Shown here: one piece after another, positions 1 to 9,448 of the stretch
Layout: each line of letters begins with the position of its first letter
Numbering within the stretch: position 1 is the first letter of the stretch
NCBI GenBank assembly: GCA_009746045.1
Contig: RPFO01000007.1
Span: 1 to 57,699, forward strand
DNA length: 57,699 bases
Direction of reading: 5' to 3'
Source of the DNA: Mesostigma viride
Taxonomy: Eukaryota > Streptophyta > Mesostigmatophyceae > Mesostigmatales > Mesostigmataceae
Notes under the pieces: model-generated
Seen by the model: only the letters and a program-made list of their open reading frames with translations
Told to the model about the DNA's origin: nothing
Databases searched by the model: none
Position numbers and translations under genes: made by a program

Positions 1-979
1 TGGAAATATGTCCACAGCTTACAGCATATGTTTCCCCACAGCTCACATATTTCCCCATTATTTATGTATTCAAAGTATTTATTCACTTCTATTTGTTACA
101 TACTTAGAAAATCTGGTCATGTTATGTCAGGTATTCATATTTCCACTACTGCATGCCCACAGGAATACATGCAGCGATCAAGACATTCATATTGCGATCA
201 ATCGTATTGCTTTTCAATCACGCTATTTCCAATATGCGATATTGCTTTTTGGAAGAACGCCCGGCGTGACCGGCAGCTAGCTAGGGCCTGCATGGCACTA
301 CCTGCGACATTGCATGTCCAGCTTACAGAAAAACTAAACATTAAATTATAACATGACGGCTGGCTGGGTTGTGGGTTAACCTCGGGAAGGCCACTTAAGA
401 CCCTCAGGCTTTGGGAGAGGCCTTTATATTCTCCCAAACCGGCACCTCTAAACTGTTCCAAACCTATATCTGTGGCCGGGCTCTGGACCATGGGCAGCAC
501 CCATGGTCCATACTGCATCCGCTATGAGTCAGCCATGCACTTTGCCCATGCATGCAGAGAGCCACTCTCTGCTGAGACGCCATCATGCCCTAGCCATTGC
601 TTAGCCATGATCCACTTCCACCCCATGTCCGCAACTTTGCAGATCTGCTGGAATACATGGTGGTGCAGGTGCACCTTGAGCAGTTGTGCACCCCGAGTAT
701 GTATGTGGCAGTCATACAGTACACCCACCACCTGCAGGGTGTCGCCCAGAATGCATTAAAAACCATATGCCCCTTCTCTGGGATATGTGTAACATATCCT
801 GCCCATGGAGGTACATGTTCTTGATTAATAAATTAATGACGACCCCTTTGGGTTGCACCTGTTTAGGTTTGACGCCTGCGGGCGTCCCTACGCCGCCCAC
901 GCCGCCCACCGCTGAGCAGGACTACACGTACCCGGCCGCCCGCCCTGACAGAACCCCTGGCCGACCCCAACGAGCTACC
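1..979. other. Left flank without an intact gene
   Basis: No convincing gene is seen. The first 350 bases are AT-rich with scattered CCCACAG words; the rest is mixed, with a small palindrome around CCATGGGCAGCACCCATGG near 488-506. Open frames here are short, overlap in several frames and show no motif. The sequence is not part of the palindrome that follows and lacks the CCACGGG promoter words of the neighbouring genes. Together with the reverse transcriptase fragment at its right end, this suggests cellular DNA or a captured repeat. Confidence 0.5.
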
Positions 980-1247
980 ACGCCGTTCACCGAGATCGAG
1001 CTGAGCACCGCCGCCAAGCAACTCCGCTTCTACGCCGCCGTTGGACCTGACCAGCTCCCCGCCCCGGTGATTGAACTGACGACGCTCACGGGGTTCCTGC
1101 TTCATGCTTGACGTCTGCAACCGGATCCTGCTTGCCGTCGCGCCGCCGATTCCTGAGCACTTGGCAGCACAGCTAGCTACGGTATTACGGCTGTACGAAA
1201 ACAAAGGTTCCCGGCCTGACGACCCTGCCAACAACCAAGGAGTCTAG
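980..1247 (+). pseudogene. Non-LTR-type reverse transcriptase fragment, frameshifted
   Basis: Two overlapping frames read together as the N-terminal block of a non-LTR (LINE-type) reverse transcriptase. The first (to the stop at 1109) has PFTEIEL, then AVGPDQLPAPVI, matching the family pattern of an FTxxEL helix followed by GPDxIP. The second, from 1104 to a TAG at 1245, has a CNRILL helix, then PEHL, then YENKGSRPDDPANN, matching the family's P-E-x-W and KKGxxxDPxNYRGI region. The shift lies close to 1100. Everything downstream (palm, YxDD) is missing, because the large inverted repeat begins at 1268. It is a remnant, not a working element. Confidence 0.65.
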
Positions 1248-1498
1248 GCATCCAGAGCGCCGCACTCCTACAAAAACCTAAAGTGACCCCCTTTTGGAGG
1301 GCTGACAGACATGCACAGTAACATGGCATTCCTCGTGGTAAAGCATGGAAATAAACACATGTAATGATATTTATTAATGAAACAATTCTTTATTCCAGAT
1401 TATATTGCATGAATGGACTCTGTCACGTGTATTGGTGCTGCCACCACCAAGAAAAAGCCAGCATGGCTGTGCTGGTGCTGCCACACTACCATAGCTGT

Positions 1499-2398
1499 CT
1501 AGTGTGCATCTCCCTCGTCATTATCCTCCTGCTCCTCCTCATCATCCTTGGCATCCACGTGCTTAGGATCATCGTCCTTGGGATCATCGTCCAACGGGAT
1601 TGCATCGTCGTCGTCGACAACCTCGATGGCTCGCTTCACAGAGGCCTGCCACGCCTCCTTCTCGGCACGGAGTGCTTCCAGCTCGGCCATGATCTCTTGC
1701 TGCTTCCTCTCGCTAGCCTTGAGCTTCATGCCGATGGCCATCGCAGCCCGCTGGGGATCCTCAAACATCTGGCCGTGGCCTGCGCTCTTGGGGTTCTCCC
1801 CGCCGAGCTTGCTTGGAATGGTTGTAGGGGTGCGCTCGCGCGAAACCTGCTCGGTCTTTGTGCGCTTGTAGGCAGGCTCGCCCCCCCCCTCCGCCTGCCC
1901 CGCCTTCTCCTGCATTACAGCCATCCATGCCGTTCTGATAGCAACGTGGTTCGTGCCAAACTTCTTAGCAAACTGGGCGGACTGCGTTCCAGTGAAGGTG
2001 TTGCAGAAATTGATGATCATCTCGTTGCATCCAGGCTCAAAATTTGAGATGGGCAGCCAGTCAAAACGCTGGAGCGATTTGCCCTGGCGGTTGGCCTTCT
2101 GCCTCTCCTCGTCTGTGTAAAACCACTCCACAAGGAGCTCAACAACATTGTCAACCATCTTTGCATCTATTATTTTGGACACGTCAAAGTGGTCGTACGA
2201 GTCATTCTTCGCATCTTCAGCAGGCTCCCTGCTTCCTGAAGCACGTTTCTTGTCACGATTGTCCGCCCTCACACCCCTCTCTGCAACGTTCATTTCCTTT
2301 CCTTTTGCCCTAAATTCGTCATCGAGACGCTTTCCCAGAAGCGTGAAAATCGTCTCGTAAGACGCTCGATTAACGAGCTGAGCAAGATTGTCTTTCAT
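1499..2398 (-). CDS. Unknown protein with coiled coil and acidic tail (left-arm copy)
   Basis: This 299-residue protein is not recognised. Residues 1-150 look globular, with many charged residues. The middle, around residues 185-200, is basic and rich in Thr and Pro. A Lys/Glu/Ala-rich segment around 215-255 should form a coiled coil, and the last 40 residues are almost entirely Asp and Glu. The last two features are common in nuclear or chromatin-associated proteins; a nuclear role is inference. The TATA-like ATTATAAATAGG lies about 410 bases upstream, so the leader is long or contains an intron. AATAAA lies downstream on the coding strand at 1389-1394. This is the intact copy; its mirror at 13163-14060 is frameshifted. 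Confidence 0.75.
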   Translation of the reverse strand: MKDNLAQLVNRASYETIFTLLGKRLDDEFRAKGKEMNVAERGVRADNRDKKRASGSREPAEDAKNDSYDHFDVSKIIDAKMVDNVVELLVEWFYTDEERQKANRQGKSLQRFDWLPISNFEPGCNEMIINFCNTFTGTQSAQFAKKFGTNHVAIRTAWMAVMQEKAGQAEGGGEPAYKRTKTEQVSRERTPTTIPSKLGGENPKSAGHGQMFEDPQRAAMAIGMKLKASERKQQEIMAELEALRAEKEAWQASVKRAIEVVDDDDAIPLDDDPKDDDPKHVDAKDDEEEQEDNDEGDAH

Positions 2399-2924
2399 CC
2401 TTGGCTATGGAGTTTAATTCATCCCACCCATTATTATTAAATTCCTTTGCATTGCGGCTAGGGGCCGAACATGCATTGTGCAAGGGCCAATTGGCCCAGT
2501 GCCTAGCGCCGCTCCGTGGGTACTTTGACAGTAATTAGCATTGGTCAAGTGCGCGTACTTTGTCAGTAATTAAATTTGCACAAGTCCCGAGCACCGTGTC
2601 ATACGCCCTTACTTCTGTCGTACGCAGTACCGGCGCGGCGTTAGGCGTGTTTCTGTGCAAAGTCCCGAATTTTCACCAAGTCCTGGGCACTAAGGGGGCC
2701 GTGCTAGTAAGTGTAGCTCCTAAACGGCTAAGTCTTTTTGAATTCTGTCACTTGCACCCTGTTTTGTATGCTCAGTATATGCTACGTACCTATTGCATTT
2801 GTTAATTGGCCTATTTATAATGCATGAGATGTGAGGACTCTTTGTTTACGTAAACGCTTTTATTAGAAAATAAAATACAGTAATCATTTCAACACTCCTT
2901 TTCTCAATGTAGGAGTGGAAGTAC
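2399..2924. other. Intergenic, with TATA box for the leftward gene
   Basis: No coding sequence is supported. On the minus strand, ATTATAAATAGG (about 2810-2822) is a good TATA box pointing towards the gene ending at 1499. The 2560-2805 open frame on the plus strand lacks any coding signal. On the minus strand, AATAAA-type words around 2860-2875 belong to the 3' end of the F-box-like gene. The right-arm equivalent is 12637-13162. Confidence 0.5.
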
Positions 2925-3644
2925 TTATTTGTACATCGCATGCGCCTTCCTCCGTTCATGGCTTGGCTTCAAAAGGCTGCACTCCCTGCAGCTGACATAG
3001 CCATTGGCCAGTTGGTTCTTCCACACGTCTAACTCCCAATTGCACAGTTCCTCCATCTTCTGCATCCGGGGGGGGCGGTGGTGAGGAGCCACGCTTGTCT
3101 CGAGGGCCTTGCGCACCGCCTCCTTCATGCGATTGATGAGCTCGAGCCCGTGCTCTTCTGCCGTGCGTTCCTTCTCGAGATCCGGCACGGACTTGATGTA
3201 CTCGTGAGCGACAAGGTCAGCGTCGTGTCCGAAGACGATGACAGCCCAGAACATCTTGTCAAACACATTCTGGGCAAGGCACGCCAGATGCTTCCTGTAG
3301 CAGTGAGCCTCGGCGACCCACCTCTTCGCTTGACGGAGAAAGATATAGGGCTTCTTGCCAATCAGCAACCGCTTGCACATCTTGAGATCGCATGAAGTCA
3401 TGTGGCGCAGCTCGCCAGGGTTCCTTCGGCGTCTGCGGGAGCGCATCTGAATCTCCTTCTCAATGGCATTCAGCAGCTCAGTGGCTTCGATCGTCTTTTC
3501 CTCTTTCACCTTCTCAAACTGGACCTGCGTGGCCTTGTTGATTCCACACAGTTTGGGCCACGAGATCTCCACGAGGCGGTGCACGATTTCTGCAGGCAGG
3601 CTGTCGAAGGTGGCAGCCATAGCTGGTTTTGCGGAGTCAGCCAT
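2925..3644 (-). CDS. F-box-like protein (left-arm copy)
   Basis: This 239-residue protein probably acts as a substrate adaptor for an SCF-type ubiquitin ligase. Residues 14-40 carry an F-box-like pattern (FDSLPAEIVHRLVEISW, then INKATQ). A run of arginines at 68-75 could be a nuclear signal. The rest is helical, with a Cys pair (C-R-E-C) near the C-terminus. A paralogue lies at 24963-25607, with the same LP-x-E-[IV], ESW/ISW and INKATQ sequence. The start at 3644 is preferred over an upstream in-frame Met at 3878, which lies in the promoter zone with CCACGGG and TTATCCACAGG words. The F-box call is by pattern only. Confidence 0.75.
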   Translation of the reverse strand: MADSAKPAMAATFDSLPAEIVHRLVEISWPKLCGINKATQVQFEKVKEEKTIEATELLNAIEKEIQMRSRRRRRNPGELRHMTSCDLKMCKRLLIGKKPYIFLRQAKRWVAEAHCYRKHLACLAQNVFDKMFWAVIVFGHDADLVAHEYIKSVPDLEKERTAEEHGLELINRMKEAVRKALETSVAPHHRPPRMQKMEELCNWELDVWKNQLANGYVSCRECSLLKPSHERRKAHAMYK

Positions 3645-4127
3645 AGCTGTTTTCGTGGTAGTGGTGGATGGAGAGGAGGATAGCTGCGAGAGTTGTTGCG
3701 TCTCGCGACTTAATAGACGAAGGGATATCCACAGCTGCCACGGGATTGGCCCGCGTCCTGTGGATAAGCGCGGCGCGAGCGCGACGCGCGCGTCCTGTGG
3801 ATAAGCGCGGCGCGAATACGGAACGGCGCGACGCGAGTATGGACCGGTGCACGTCCACGGGATTCTGCCACGTGGCACGGGTCATTTCCCGTGGTGACGG
3901 CGCCAGAAGTATAAATCTAAAACCGCGCCAAATTCAAATTTTTGCCAAGTCTCAACGGCTAAGTATTATTAAATTTGGACACTTGGGACGTGTGCAATTG
4001 TTAATTTTACTTTGATTGCAAGCATGGAAAATAAGACATGATGTTTGTGTGAATTGTTTTCATTAAAAATATAATTAATGTTTAATTGTACACAAGTCCA
4101 CGGGACTAGAGAGATTCTCTGAACTAT
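3645..4127. promoter_or_regulatory. Promoter zone of F-box-like gene and 3' end of RING-like gene
   Basis: Next to the F-box-like gene, 3690-3900 carries two TTATCCACAGG words within GC-rich GCGCGGCG sequence and several CCACGGG/CCCGTGG words. These are repeated across the left region and are probably host-type activator sites. No clear TATAAA is seen; the TCTATTAAG near 3710-3718 may serve. The far end holds the 3' motif TTTTTAATGAAAA of the next gene on the minus strand (about 4056-4077). Confidence 0.45.
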
Positions 4128-5405
4128 TTACAGGGCACGCGGGGCGGCCAGTTGGTTCATGACAGCTGCATAGCAGGACTCCGCGGAGTCGTAGCGGAAA
4201 AACGGGAAGCACAGGTCGTGCTTGGAGTCCTTGCCCTCGCAGATGGGGCAGGAGACACTCTTGGTGCCAGCCTCCCGCAGAGTGTCGAGGACGCACTCGC
4301 TGCAGACGACGTCGTTGTCGATGCTGTGGCCGTTGGCGGTGAAGAGGTAGTGCGCCTTCTTGTTGCACACCTTGCAGGTCTTGGAGGGCACGTCCAACTG
4401 GTGGTTGCAGCCCATCTGCTTGCTGGCAGCCTTGACGCCGCAGAACTTGTTCTTCAGATGCTCGAACTCCTTGGTGCCGGGAGTGACGGTGCTGGTGAGG
4501 TTGGACTCGGACAGCGTGAAAGAGACGAAGCTGAGGTGGGAGACATAGTTGCGCTTCTCGCACTCCCACTTGATCCTGGAGATCTCCTTGGTGAAGTCGC
4601 TCTTGAAGTTCTCGATGTCGACCTTGGGCTTCTTCATGGCGTCGACTTTCTCGTCGTTGAACAGCCCGCAAGACCTCAGGTAGTCGTTTGTGTCCTCCTG
4701 CTTCCTCTTGTAGCCACCGCGAAGAAAGGGCTGGTCGCGCTCCTCGACCTTGACGTTGACCTTGCCAGGGTCGGTGGGGCCGGTGAGAGCGAAGTTCGGC
4801 TCAGAGACGGTGTAGGTGCCTGGCGTGGGCCACTTGATGAACTCGGCGGTGTCCTCCATATCCGGGTAGATCTGGAGCAGCTCGGGGAACCTCTTCTTCG
4901 TCCGCTCGTGCTCGAACGCGAACTGCTCGAATGCGGGGTCCCAGCAGCTGATGCAGTGCTCGGCCTTGCCGTTGCAGTCGATCTTGAGGAGATCCACACG
5001 AGTCGGCTTCTTGCACTTGGCGCAGTCCTTCGTGGGGATGCTCTTCAGCATGTTGTTCTGCTGAAGGTACTCGCACGAGTCGCAGAAATGGCCGTCGCAC
5101 GGGGAAAAGCTGTGATTGTTGCGCATCTTGTAATCCTCGTCAAACTCGCAGAAGTGCTTGAGAGACCTCATCTTGTCGCAGCCGACGCAGCGAATGCGCT
5201 TCTTGTTCATCATGATGTTGCTCGTCTCGTAGTGATCCATCATGTCGTTCAAAACGCCGCGAGAAGCCTCAGGAAGGTGGACTTCGCATGCATGCTCGCC
5301 GGTGACTGGGTGGAAAAGAACGTTGAAGTGGCGAGTTTTCTTGACTTTGGGAGCACTGTGCGGCCCACGCTGGCGAGGAGCAGAGATGGCGGAGGAGGTA
5401 GCCAT
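4128..5405 (-). CDS. RING-like multi-zinc-finger protein (left-arm copy)
   Basis: This 425-residue protein is likely a ubiquitin ligase or zinc-binding regulator. An N-terminal cluster has Cys pairs at about residues 73/76, 108/111, 128/131 and 151/154, with interspersed His. A second, RING-like cluster near residues 330-400 reads CKVC, then NGH, then CSEC, then CPIC. The spacing does not match one standard RING exactly, so the fold is an inference. The chosen ATG at 5405 lies about 80 bases after a TATAAAT (5484-5490). The frame is open further upstream, but that would start inside the TATA region. The 3' side has the TTTTTAATGAAAA motif. The divergent neighbour is the spliced RING gene at 6114. 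Confidence 0.75.
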   Translation of the reverse strand: MATSSAISAPRQRGPHSAPKVKKTRHFNVLFHPVTGEHACEVHLPEASRGVLNDMMDHYETSNIMMNKKRIRCVGCDKMRSLKHFCEFDEDYKMRNNHSFSPCDGHFCDSCEYLQQNNMLKSIPTKDCAKCKKPTRVDLLKIDCNGKAEHCISCWDPAFEQFAFEHERTKKRFPELLQIYPDMEDTAEFIKWPTPGTYTVSEPNFALTGPTDPGKVNVKVEERDQPFLRGGYKRKQEDTNDYLRSCGLFNDEKVDAMKKPKVDIENFKSDFTKEISRIKWECEKRNYVSHLSFVSFTLSESNLTSTVTPGTKEFEHLKNKFCGVKAASKQMGCNHQLDVPSKTCKVCNKKAHYLFTANGHSIDNDVVCSECVLDTLREAGTKSVSCPICEGKDSKHDLCFPFFRYDSAESCYAAVMNQLAAPRAL

Positions 5406-6113
5406 TGGAGCTGGTTGGTTTTGGTTGCTGAGAGAGCTGGGTGGATGCGAGTGGGATGCGAGGCGAGGTGGTGCAAGTCCTGCATTTATACCCACGGGGC
5501 TGCAATTCCCGTGGTCTAGAAGAATTCAGCAGATCGACGGCTCGTGGCTCGCCACGAGGTTTGTAACGGGAAACGGTATGACGGTTACGAGGAAAATTTT
5601 CCCGTGGCCATACATTTTGAGCGTTATTTTGCCACGGGATTTGTAACGTAAAAAATCTTTCCCCGTGGCAAAAATATCCGACAGTTACTTTGCCGCGGGA
5701 CCGGAATCGGATTTTTTTCTGTCCCCGTGGACGGATATTTTCGAGCGTTATTTTGCCACGGGATTTGTAACGTAAAAATTCTTTCCCCGTGGCAAAAATA
5801 TCCGACAGTTACTTTGCCACGGGGCTCGAAACCGAAAAATTGTAATCCCCGTGGACGGATATTTCTGACCGTTACGCTGCCACGGGACCTGTAACGTAAA
5901 AAAACGCGTCCCGTGGATAAGGTTTCGGCGCATAAACGACGAACGCGCTTCCACGTAGCCAGATTGCCCGTGCAAGACCACGTAGATAGCCTGGCAGCCA
6001 CGGGACCGTCTCGTCAACCAAGGTCTGCGCAGGTATAAAGACCAGACTTCCTCGTCTCCTCGCCACTCGCTCACCTCACATCAGCTCAGCACACCAAAAC
6101 TCTCTCACTGGAT
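5406..6113. promoter_or_regulatory. Bidirectional promoter with 124-bp tandem repeats (left arm)
   Basis: This region separates two divergent zinc-finger genes. TATAAAT at 5484-5490 (minus) and TATAAAG at 6034-6040 (plus) each sit about 75-80 bases before an ATG, and both leaders are rich in CTC/CAC. Between them, about 5621-5920 holds two and a half imperfect 124-bp units. Each is built of two roughly 62-base halves carrying a CCACGGG-type word and a GTTAC or CGTTA word. The regular spacing of these words suggests arrayed activator sites shared by both genes. An identical zone lies at 9449-10156. Confidence 0.7.
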
Positions 6114-7298
6114 ATGGCTTCCCGCCCCAGATACGCAGCTAGCTACAACTTTGGCCGTGGTGTTACTGGAGCTAGTGGCAGTGGCAGTGGAAGTGGCAGG
6201 GGAAAGCGACGTGCTGCGAGGAACACGGCTACTGGAGAAGCAGGTTTGTGACGAGCCTTTGTTTTTTTGCACCCAAGAGCGCTTTTTCTTGTCGTTTCCG
6301 CCTTTTGGTACTCATTTCTTGTTATGTTTTCTTGCCCCCACACACCCGTGCATGCAGAACTGACCGCTGAACAACGGCAGCTTCACAGGGCTAACAAGCC
6401 TGTGCCCGTGCACGATAATCACGGGGACTTCGACACAAGAAACAACGTGTTTCCCTATCTGGAGAACACTTTCAAGGTGGCGAAGCTCGTCCTGGACTTG
6501 AGCAAGATCGAATGCGCCATTTGCGCGGAGGAGAGAGACAAGTATGTCACTCTCATGCTGGAGAACGAGCCCGCGCACGCATGCTCCATCATCATCTGCG
6601 ACACCTGTGCCACTACCAAGCTTCACACGTTCAGAAACCAGTGTCCGCAGTGCCGCAAGCCGCTGAGCTCGTCTGGGCAGCTGTTCGTCCCCAACCCGCA
6701 GCTCAACAGCCTGGCGTCGAGGACGCAGTACAGGGCCTGCGAACACCCCGGCTGCTTTACGATCATCCCAAGCAACATGATGGCGGCGCACGAGGAGGAG
6801 TGCGAGTACAACGTCTACACCTGTGGCAACACCGTCTCGTTCCGCCTGCTGGACAACGAGACGCTTTCTTCCAAGATGTGCTGCGGCTACGAGGGCAAGA
6901 AACGCGCCGTCGAGGAGCACATGGAGACTTGCCCGGAGGCTGAGTCTGCGAAGAAGCTTAGCGCCATGATGGGCGTGTTTGACAAGGTGGAGGCGCTCTC
7001 AGCTGCAATGGAGCGCGACAGCCCAGACGTCTTCAAGCGCATGGCTCAGTTGTTTGGGGTGACCACGGAGAAGGCCAGGCGCATCCTTGCCAGCCTGCCT
7101 GGAGCGAGTGGTGCCGGCCCTTCTTCCCAGCGTGCTCCTCGTCCAGGGGAAGCAGTGGACACAGCAATCCCCGTCGACGCCCCCACTGACCCAATCAGTG
7201 ATCTCGTGGACGCCATAGACGCTGACGTTGCTGCACAGGGCGTCGACGACGAGGCTGCAGACCCCACCTGGACTCCGGCTGGCAACCAGGACGACTGA
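6114..7298 (+). CDS. Spliced RING plus TRAF-type zinc-finger protein (left-arm copy)
   Basis: Joining exon 1 (6114-6243) to exon 2 (6358-7298) gives about 356 residues, a probable E3 ubiquitin ligase. Exon 1 encodes a Gly/Ser-rich and Arg-rich leader starting MASRPRYAASYNFGRG. Exon 2 has a RING-type finger with C-A-I-C at about 96-99, C-D-T-C at 124-127 and C-P-Q-C at 139-142, then a TRAF/SIAH-like finger (Cys 171 and 176, His 188, Cys 192). The tail is acidic and proline-rich. The ATG lies 74 bases after a TATA box. The open frame from 6267 alone would give a hydrophobic N-terminus made of intron sequence, which argues for splicing. AATAAA is near 7456. Confidence 0.8.
6244..6357 (+). other. 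Spliceosomal intron in RING gene (left arm)
   Basis: The 114-base segment starts GTTTGT after CAG, and ends in a pyrimidine-rich run followed by TGCATGCAG. It interrupts the frame: exon 1 runs into a stop (TGA) seven bases into the intron. Removing it joins codon GCA-G to AA-CTG in phase 1 and continues straight into the zinc-finger frame. ACTCAT near 6310 could be the branch site. The mirror copy is at 9205-9318. Confidence 0.75.
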
Positions 7299-8263
7299 AG
7301 AGTTACAGATGACAGCATTGGATGTCAAAAACCCCTCTAGTTTAGAGACAAGGGCCATAGTTAGAAACCAGCCCATCCACGGGGTTAGGTGACAGGCAGT
7401 AGAAGAAACACCCCACGCACTGGGGACTTGGACAGGAAAGATGTGGATGTTTGTAATAAAGATGTGGATGTTTGCAAAACCAGTTTGAAAAAATATCTAA
7501 GCTGCACATTAGTATAAGTATGGTAAGTTTCCAGCAGGCCACGTGGCAGCCAGAAAGCCCGATCCCCGTGGTAGCCGGCGCAGTACGGATCCCGTAGGAA
7601 TCCACGAGATATTTCCGAGATATTTCCGAGATATTTTAGATATTTTCAGATATTTTGAAAATATCCCAGGGACCCCGTGGACTCCCAGGGGAATCGTAAC
7701 CGAAAATCGGACTCGCGGCCGGCGATCGGAGGAGCCACCACGGGAAAATCCCGTTTTTTTTTTCGGGTGTGTCCTCAGAACGTTCTGAGGACACACCCGA
7801 AAAAAAAACGGGATTTTCCCGTGGTGGCTCCTCCGATCGCCGGCCGCGAGTCCGATTTTCGGTTACGATTCCCCTGGGAGTCCACGGGGTCCCTGGGATA
7901 TTTTCAAAATATCTGAAAATATCTAAAATATCTCGGAAATATCTCGGAAATATCTCGTGGATTCCTACGGGATCCGTACTGCGCCGGCTACCACGGGGAT
8001 CGGGCTTTCTGGCTGCCACGTGGCCTGCTGGAAACTTACCATACTTATACTAATGTGCAGCTTAGATATTTTTTCAAACTGGTTTTGCAAACATCCACAT
8101 CTTTATTACAAACATCCACATCTTTCCTGTCCAAGTCCCCAGTGCGTGGGGTGTTTCTTCTACTGCCTGTCACCTAACCCCGTGGATGGGCTGGTTTCTA
8201 ACTATGGCCCTTGTCTCTAAACTAGAGGGGTTTTTGACATCCAATGCTGTCATCTGTAACTCT
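7299..8263. other. Palindrome core between the two RING gene copies
   Basis: No gene is present. The centre is the self-complementary CCTCAGAACGTTCTGAGG flanked by GGGTGTGTC/GACACACCC and by a run of T (10) on the left and A (9) on the right. Outside it lie repeated AT-rich GATATTT words and CCCGTGG words, then the 3' ends of both RING genes, each with AATAAA and a duplicated AAGATGTGGATGTTTG. There is no unpaired loop at the centre, so as single-stranded DNA it would fold into a continuous hairpin. Confidence 0.85.
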
Positions 8264-9448
8264 TCAGTCGTCCTGGTTGCCAGCCGGAGTCCAGGTGGGG
8301 TCTGCAGCCTCGTCGTCGACGCCCTGTGCAGCAACGTCAGCGTCTATGGCGTCCACGAGATCACTGATTGGGTCAGTGGGGGCGTCGACGGGGATTGCTG
8401 TGTCCACTGCTTCCCCTGGACGAGGAGCACGCTGGGAAGAAGGGCCGGCACCACTCGCTCCAGGCAGGCTGGCAAGGATGCGCCTGGCCTTCTCCGTGGT
8501 CACCCCAAACAACTGAGCCATGCGCTTGAAGACGTCTGGGCTGTCGCGCTCCATTGCAGCTGAGAGCGCCTCCACCTTGTCAAACACGCCCATCATGGCG
8601 CTAAGCTTCTTCGCAGACTCAGCCTCCGGGCAAGTCTCCATGTGCTCCTCGACGGCGCGTTTCTTGCCCTCGTAGCCGCAGCACATCTTGGAAGAAAGCG
8701 TCTCGTTGTCCAGCAGGCGGAACGAGACGGTGTTGCCACAGGTGTAGACGTTGTACTCGCACTCCTCCTCGTGCGCCGCCATCATGTTGCTTGGGATGAT
8801 CGTAAAGCAGCCGGGGTGTTCGCAGGCCCTGTACTGCGTCCTCGACGCCAGGCTGTTGAGCTGCGGGTTGGGGACGAACAGCTGCCCAGACGAGCTCAGC
8901 GGCTTGCGGCACTGCGGACACTGGTTTCTGAACGTGTGAAGCTTGGTAGTGGCACAGGTGTCGCAGATGATGATGGAGCATGCGTGCGCGGGCTCGTTCT
9001 CCAGCATGAGAGTGACATACTTGTCTCTCTCCTCCGCGCAAATGGCGCATTCGATCTTGCTCAAGTCCAGGACGAGCTTCGCCACCTTGAAAGTGTTCTC
9101 CAGATAGGGAAACACGTTGTTTCTTGTGTCGAAGTCCCCGTGATTATCGTGCACGGGCACAGGCTTGTTAGCCCTGTGAAGCTGCCGTTGTTCAGCGGTC
9201 AGTTCTGCATGCACGGGTGTGTGGGGGCAAGAAAACATAACAAGAAATGAGTACCAAAAGGCGGAAACGACAAGAAAAAGCGCTCTTGGGTGCAAAAAAA
9301 CAAAGGCTCGTCACAAACCTGCTTCTCCAGTAGCCGTGTTCCTCGCAGCACGTCGCTTTCCCCTGCCACTTCCACTGCCACTGCCACTAGCTCCAGTAAC
9401 ACCACGGCCAAAGTTGTAGCTAGCTGCGTATCTGGGGCGGGAAGCCAT
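8264..9448 (-). CDS. Spliced RING plus TRAF-type zinc-finger protein (right-arm copy)
   Basis: This is the mirror image of the 6114-7298 gene, with exons at 9448-9319 and 9204-8264, the same 114-base intron (9205-9318) and the same TATA box (9522-9528 on the minus strand). No coding difference from the left copy was seen, so both copies should encode the same 356-residue protein. Expression of both would double the dosage of this putative E3 ligase. Confidence 0.8.

Larger units (their letters stand above)
1268..7781. repeat. Left arm of 13-kb inverted repeat
   Basis: This arm is the reverse complement of 7782-14291 and carries four genes plus all their intergenic DNA. Mirror positions sum to 15563 at the centre and fall stepwise to 15559 at the outer edge. 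The steps are four one-base length differences in runs near 7754 (T), 3068 (G), 2334 (C) and 1881 (C). I saw no substitutions. Similarity stops at a CTAC shared by both arms (1268-1271 here). The arms could be terminal inverted repeats of a linear viral genome joined end to end, or an inverted duplication at an integration junction. Confidence 0.95.

Noticed and set aside
8-824. Several 60-100 codon frames in the left flank
   Set aside because: They overlap each other on both strands, have no motifs, and none has a promoter resembling those of the neighbouring genes.
1364-2047. 227-codon plus-strand open frame, hydrophobic at first
   Set aside because: It runs antisense through the acidic coiled-coil gene and reads its acidic tail backwards as Leu/Ile/Val. 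The AATAAA and TATA elements support the minus strand.
2560-2805. 81-codon plus-strand frame between two genes, repeated in the right arm
   Set aside because: It has no motif and an odd composition. A TATA box on the other strand lies at its end, consistent with promoter or leader sequence.
3740-3810. TTATCCACA words resembling bacterial DnaA boxes (also at 11755-11810 and 15840-15890)
   Set aside because: The surrounding genes have eukaryotic TATA boxes, an intron and AATAAA ends, and the words sit in promoters together with CCACGGG. They are better read as transcription-factor sites than as a bacterial origin.
4152-5519. 455-codon plus-strand open frame, and its mirror at 10043-11410
   Set aside because: It is the antisense shadow of the Cys-rich RING-like gene. 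Its composition (Val/Leu/Ala/Glu) is that expected from reversing GC-rich codons, and it has no promoter in that direction.
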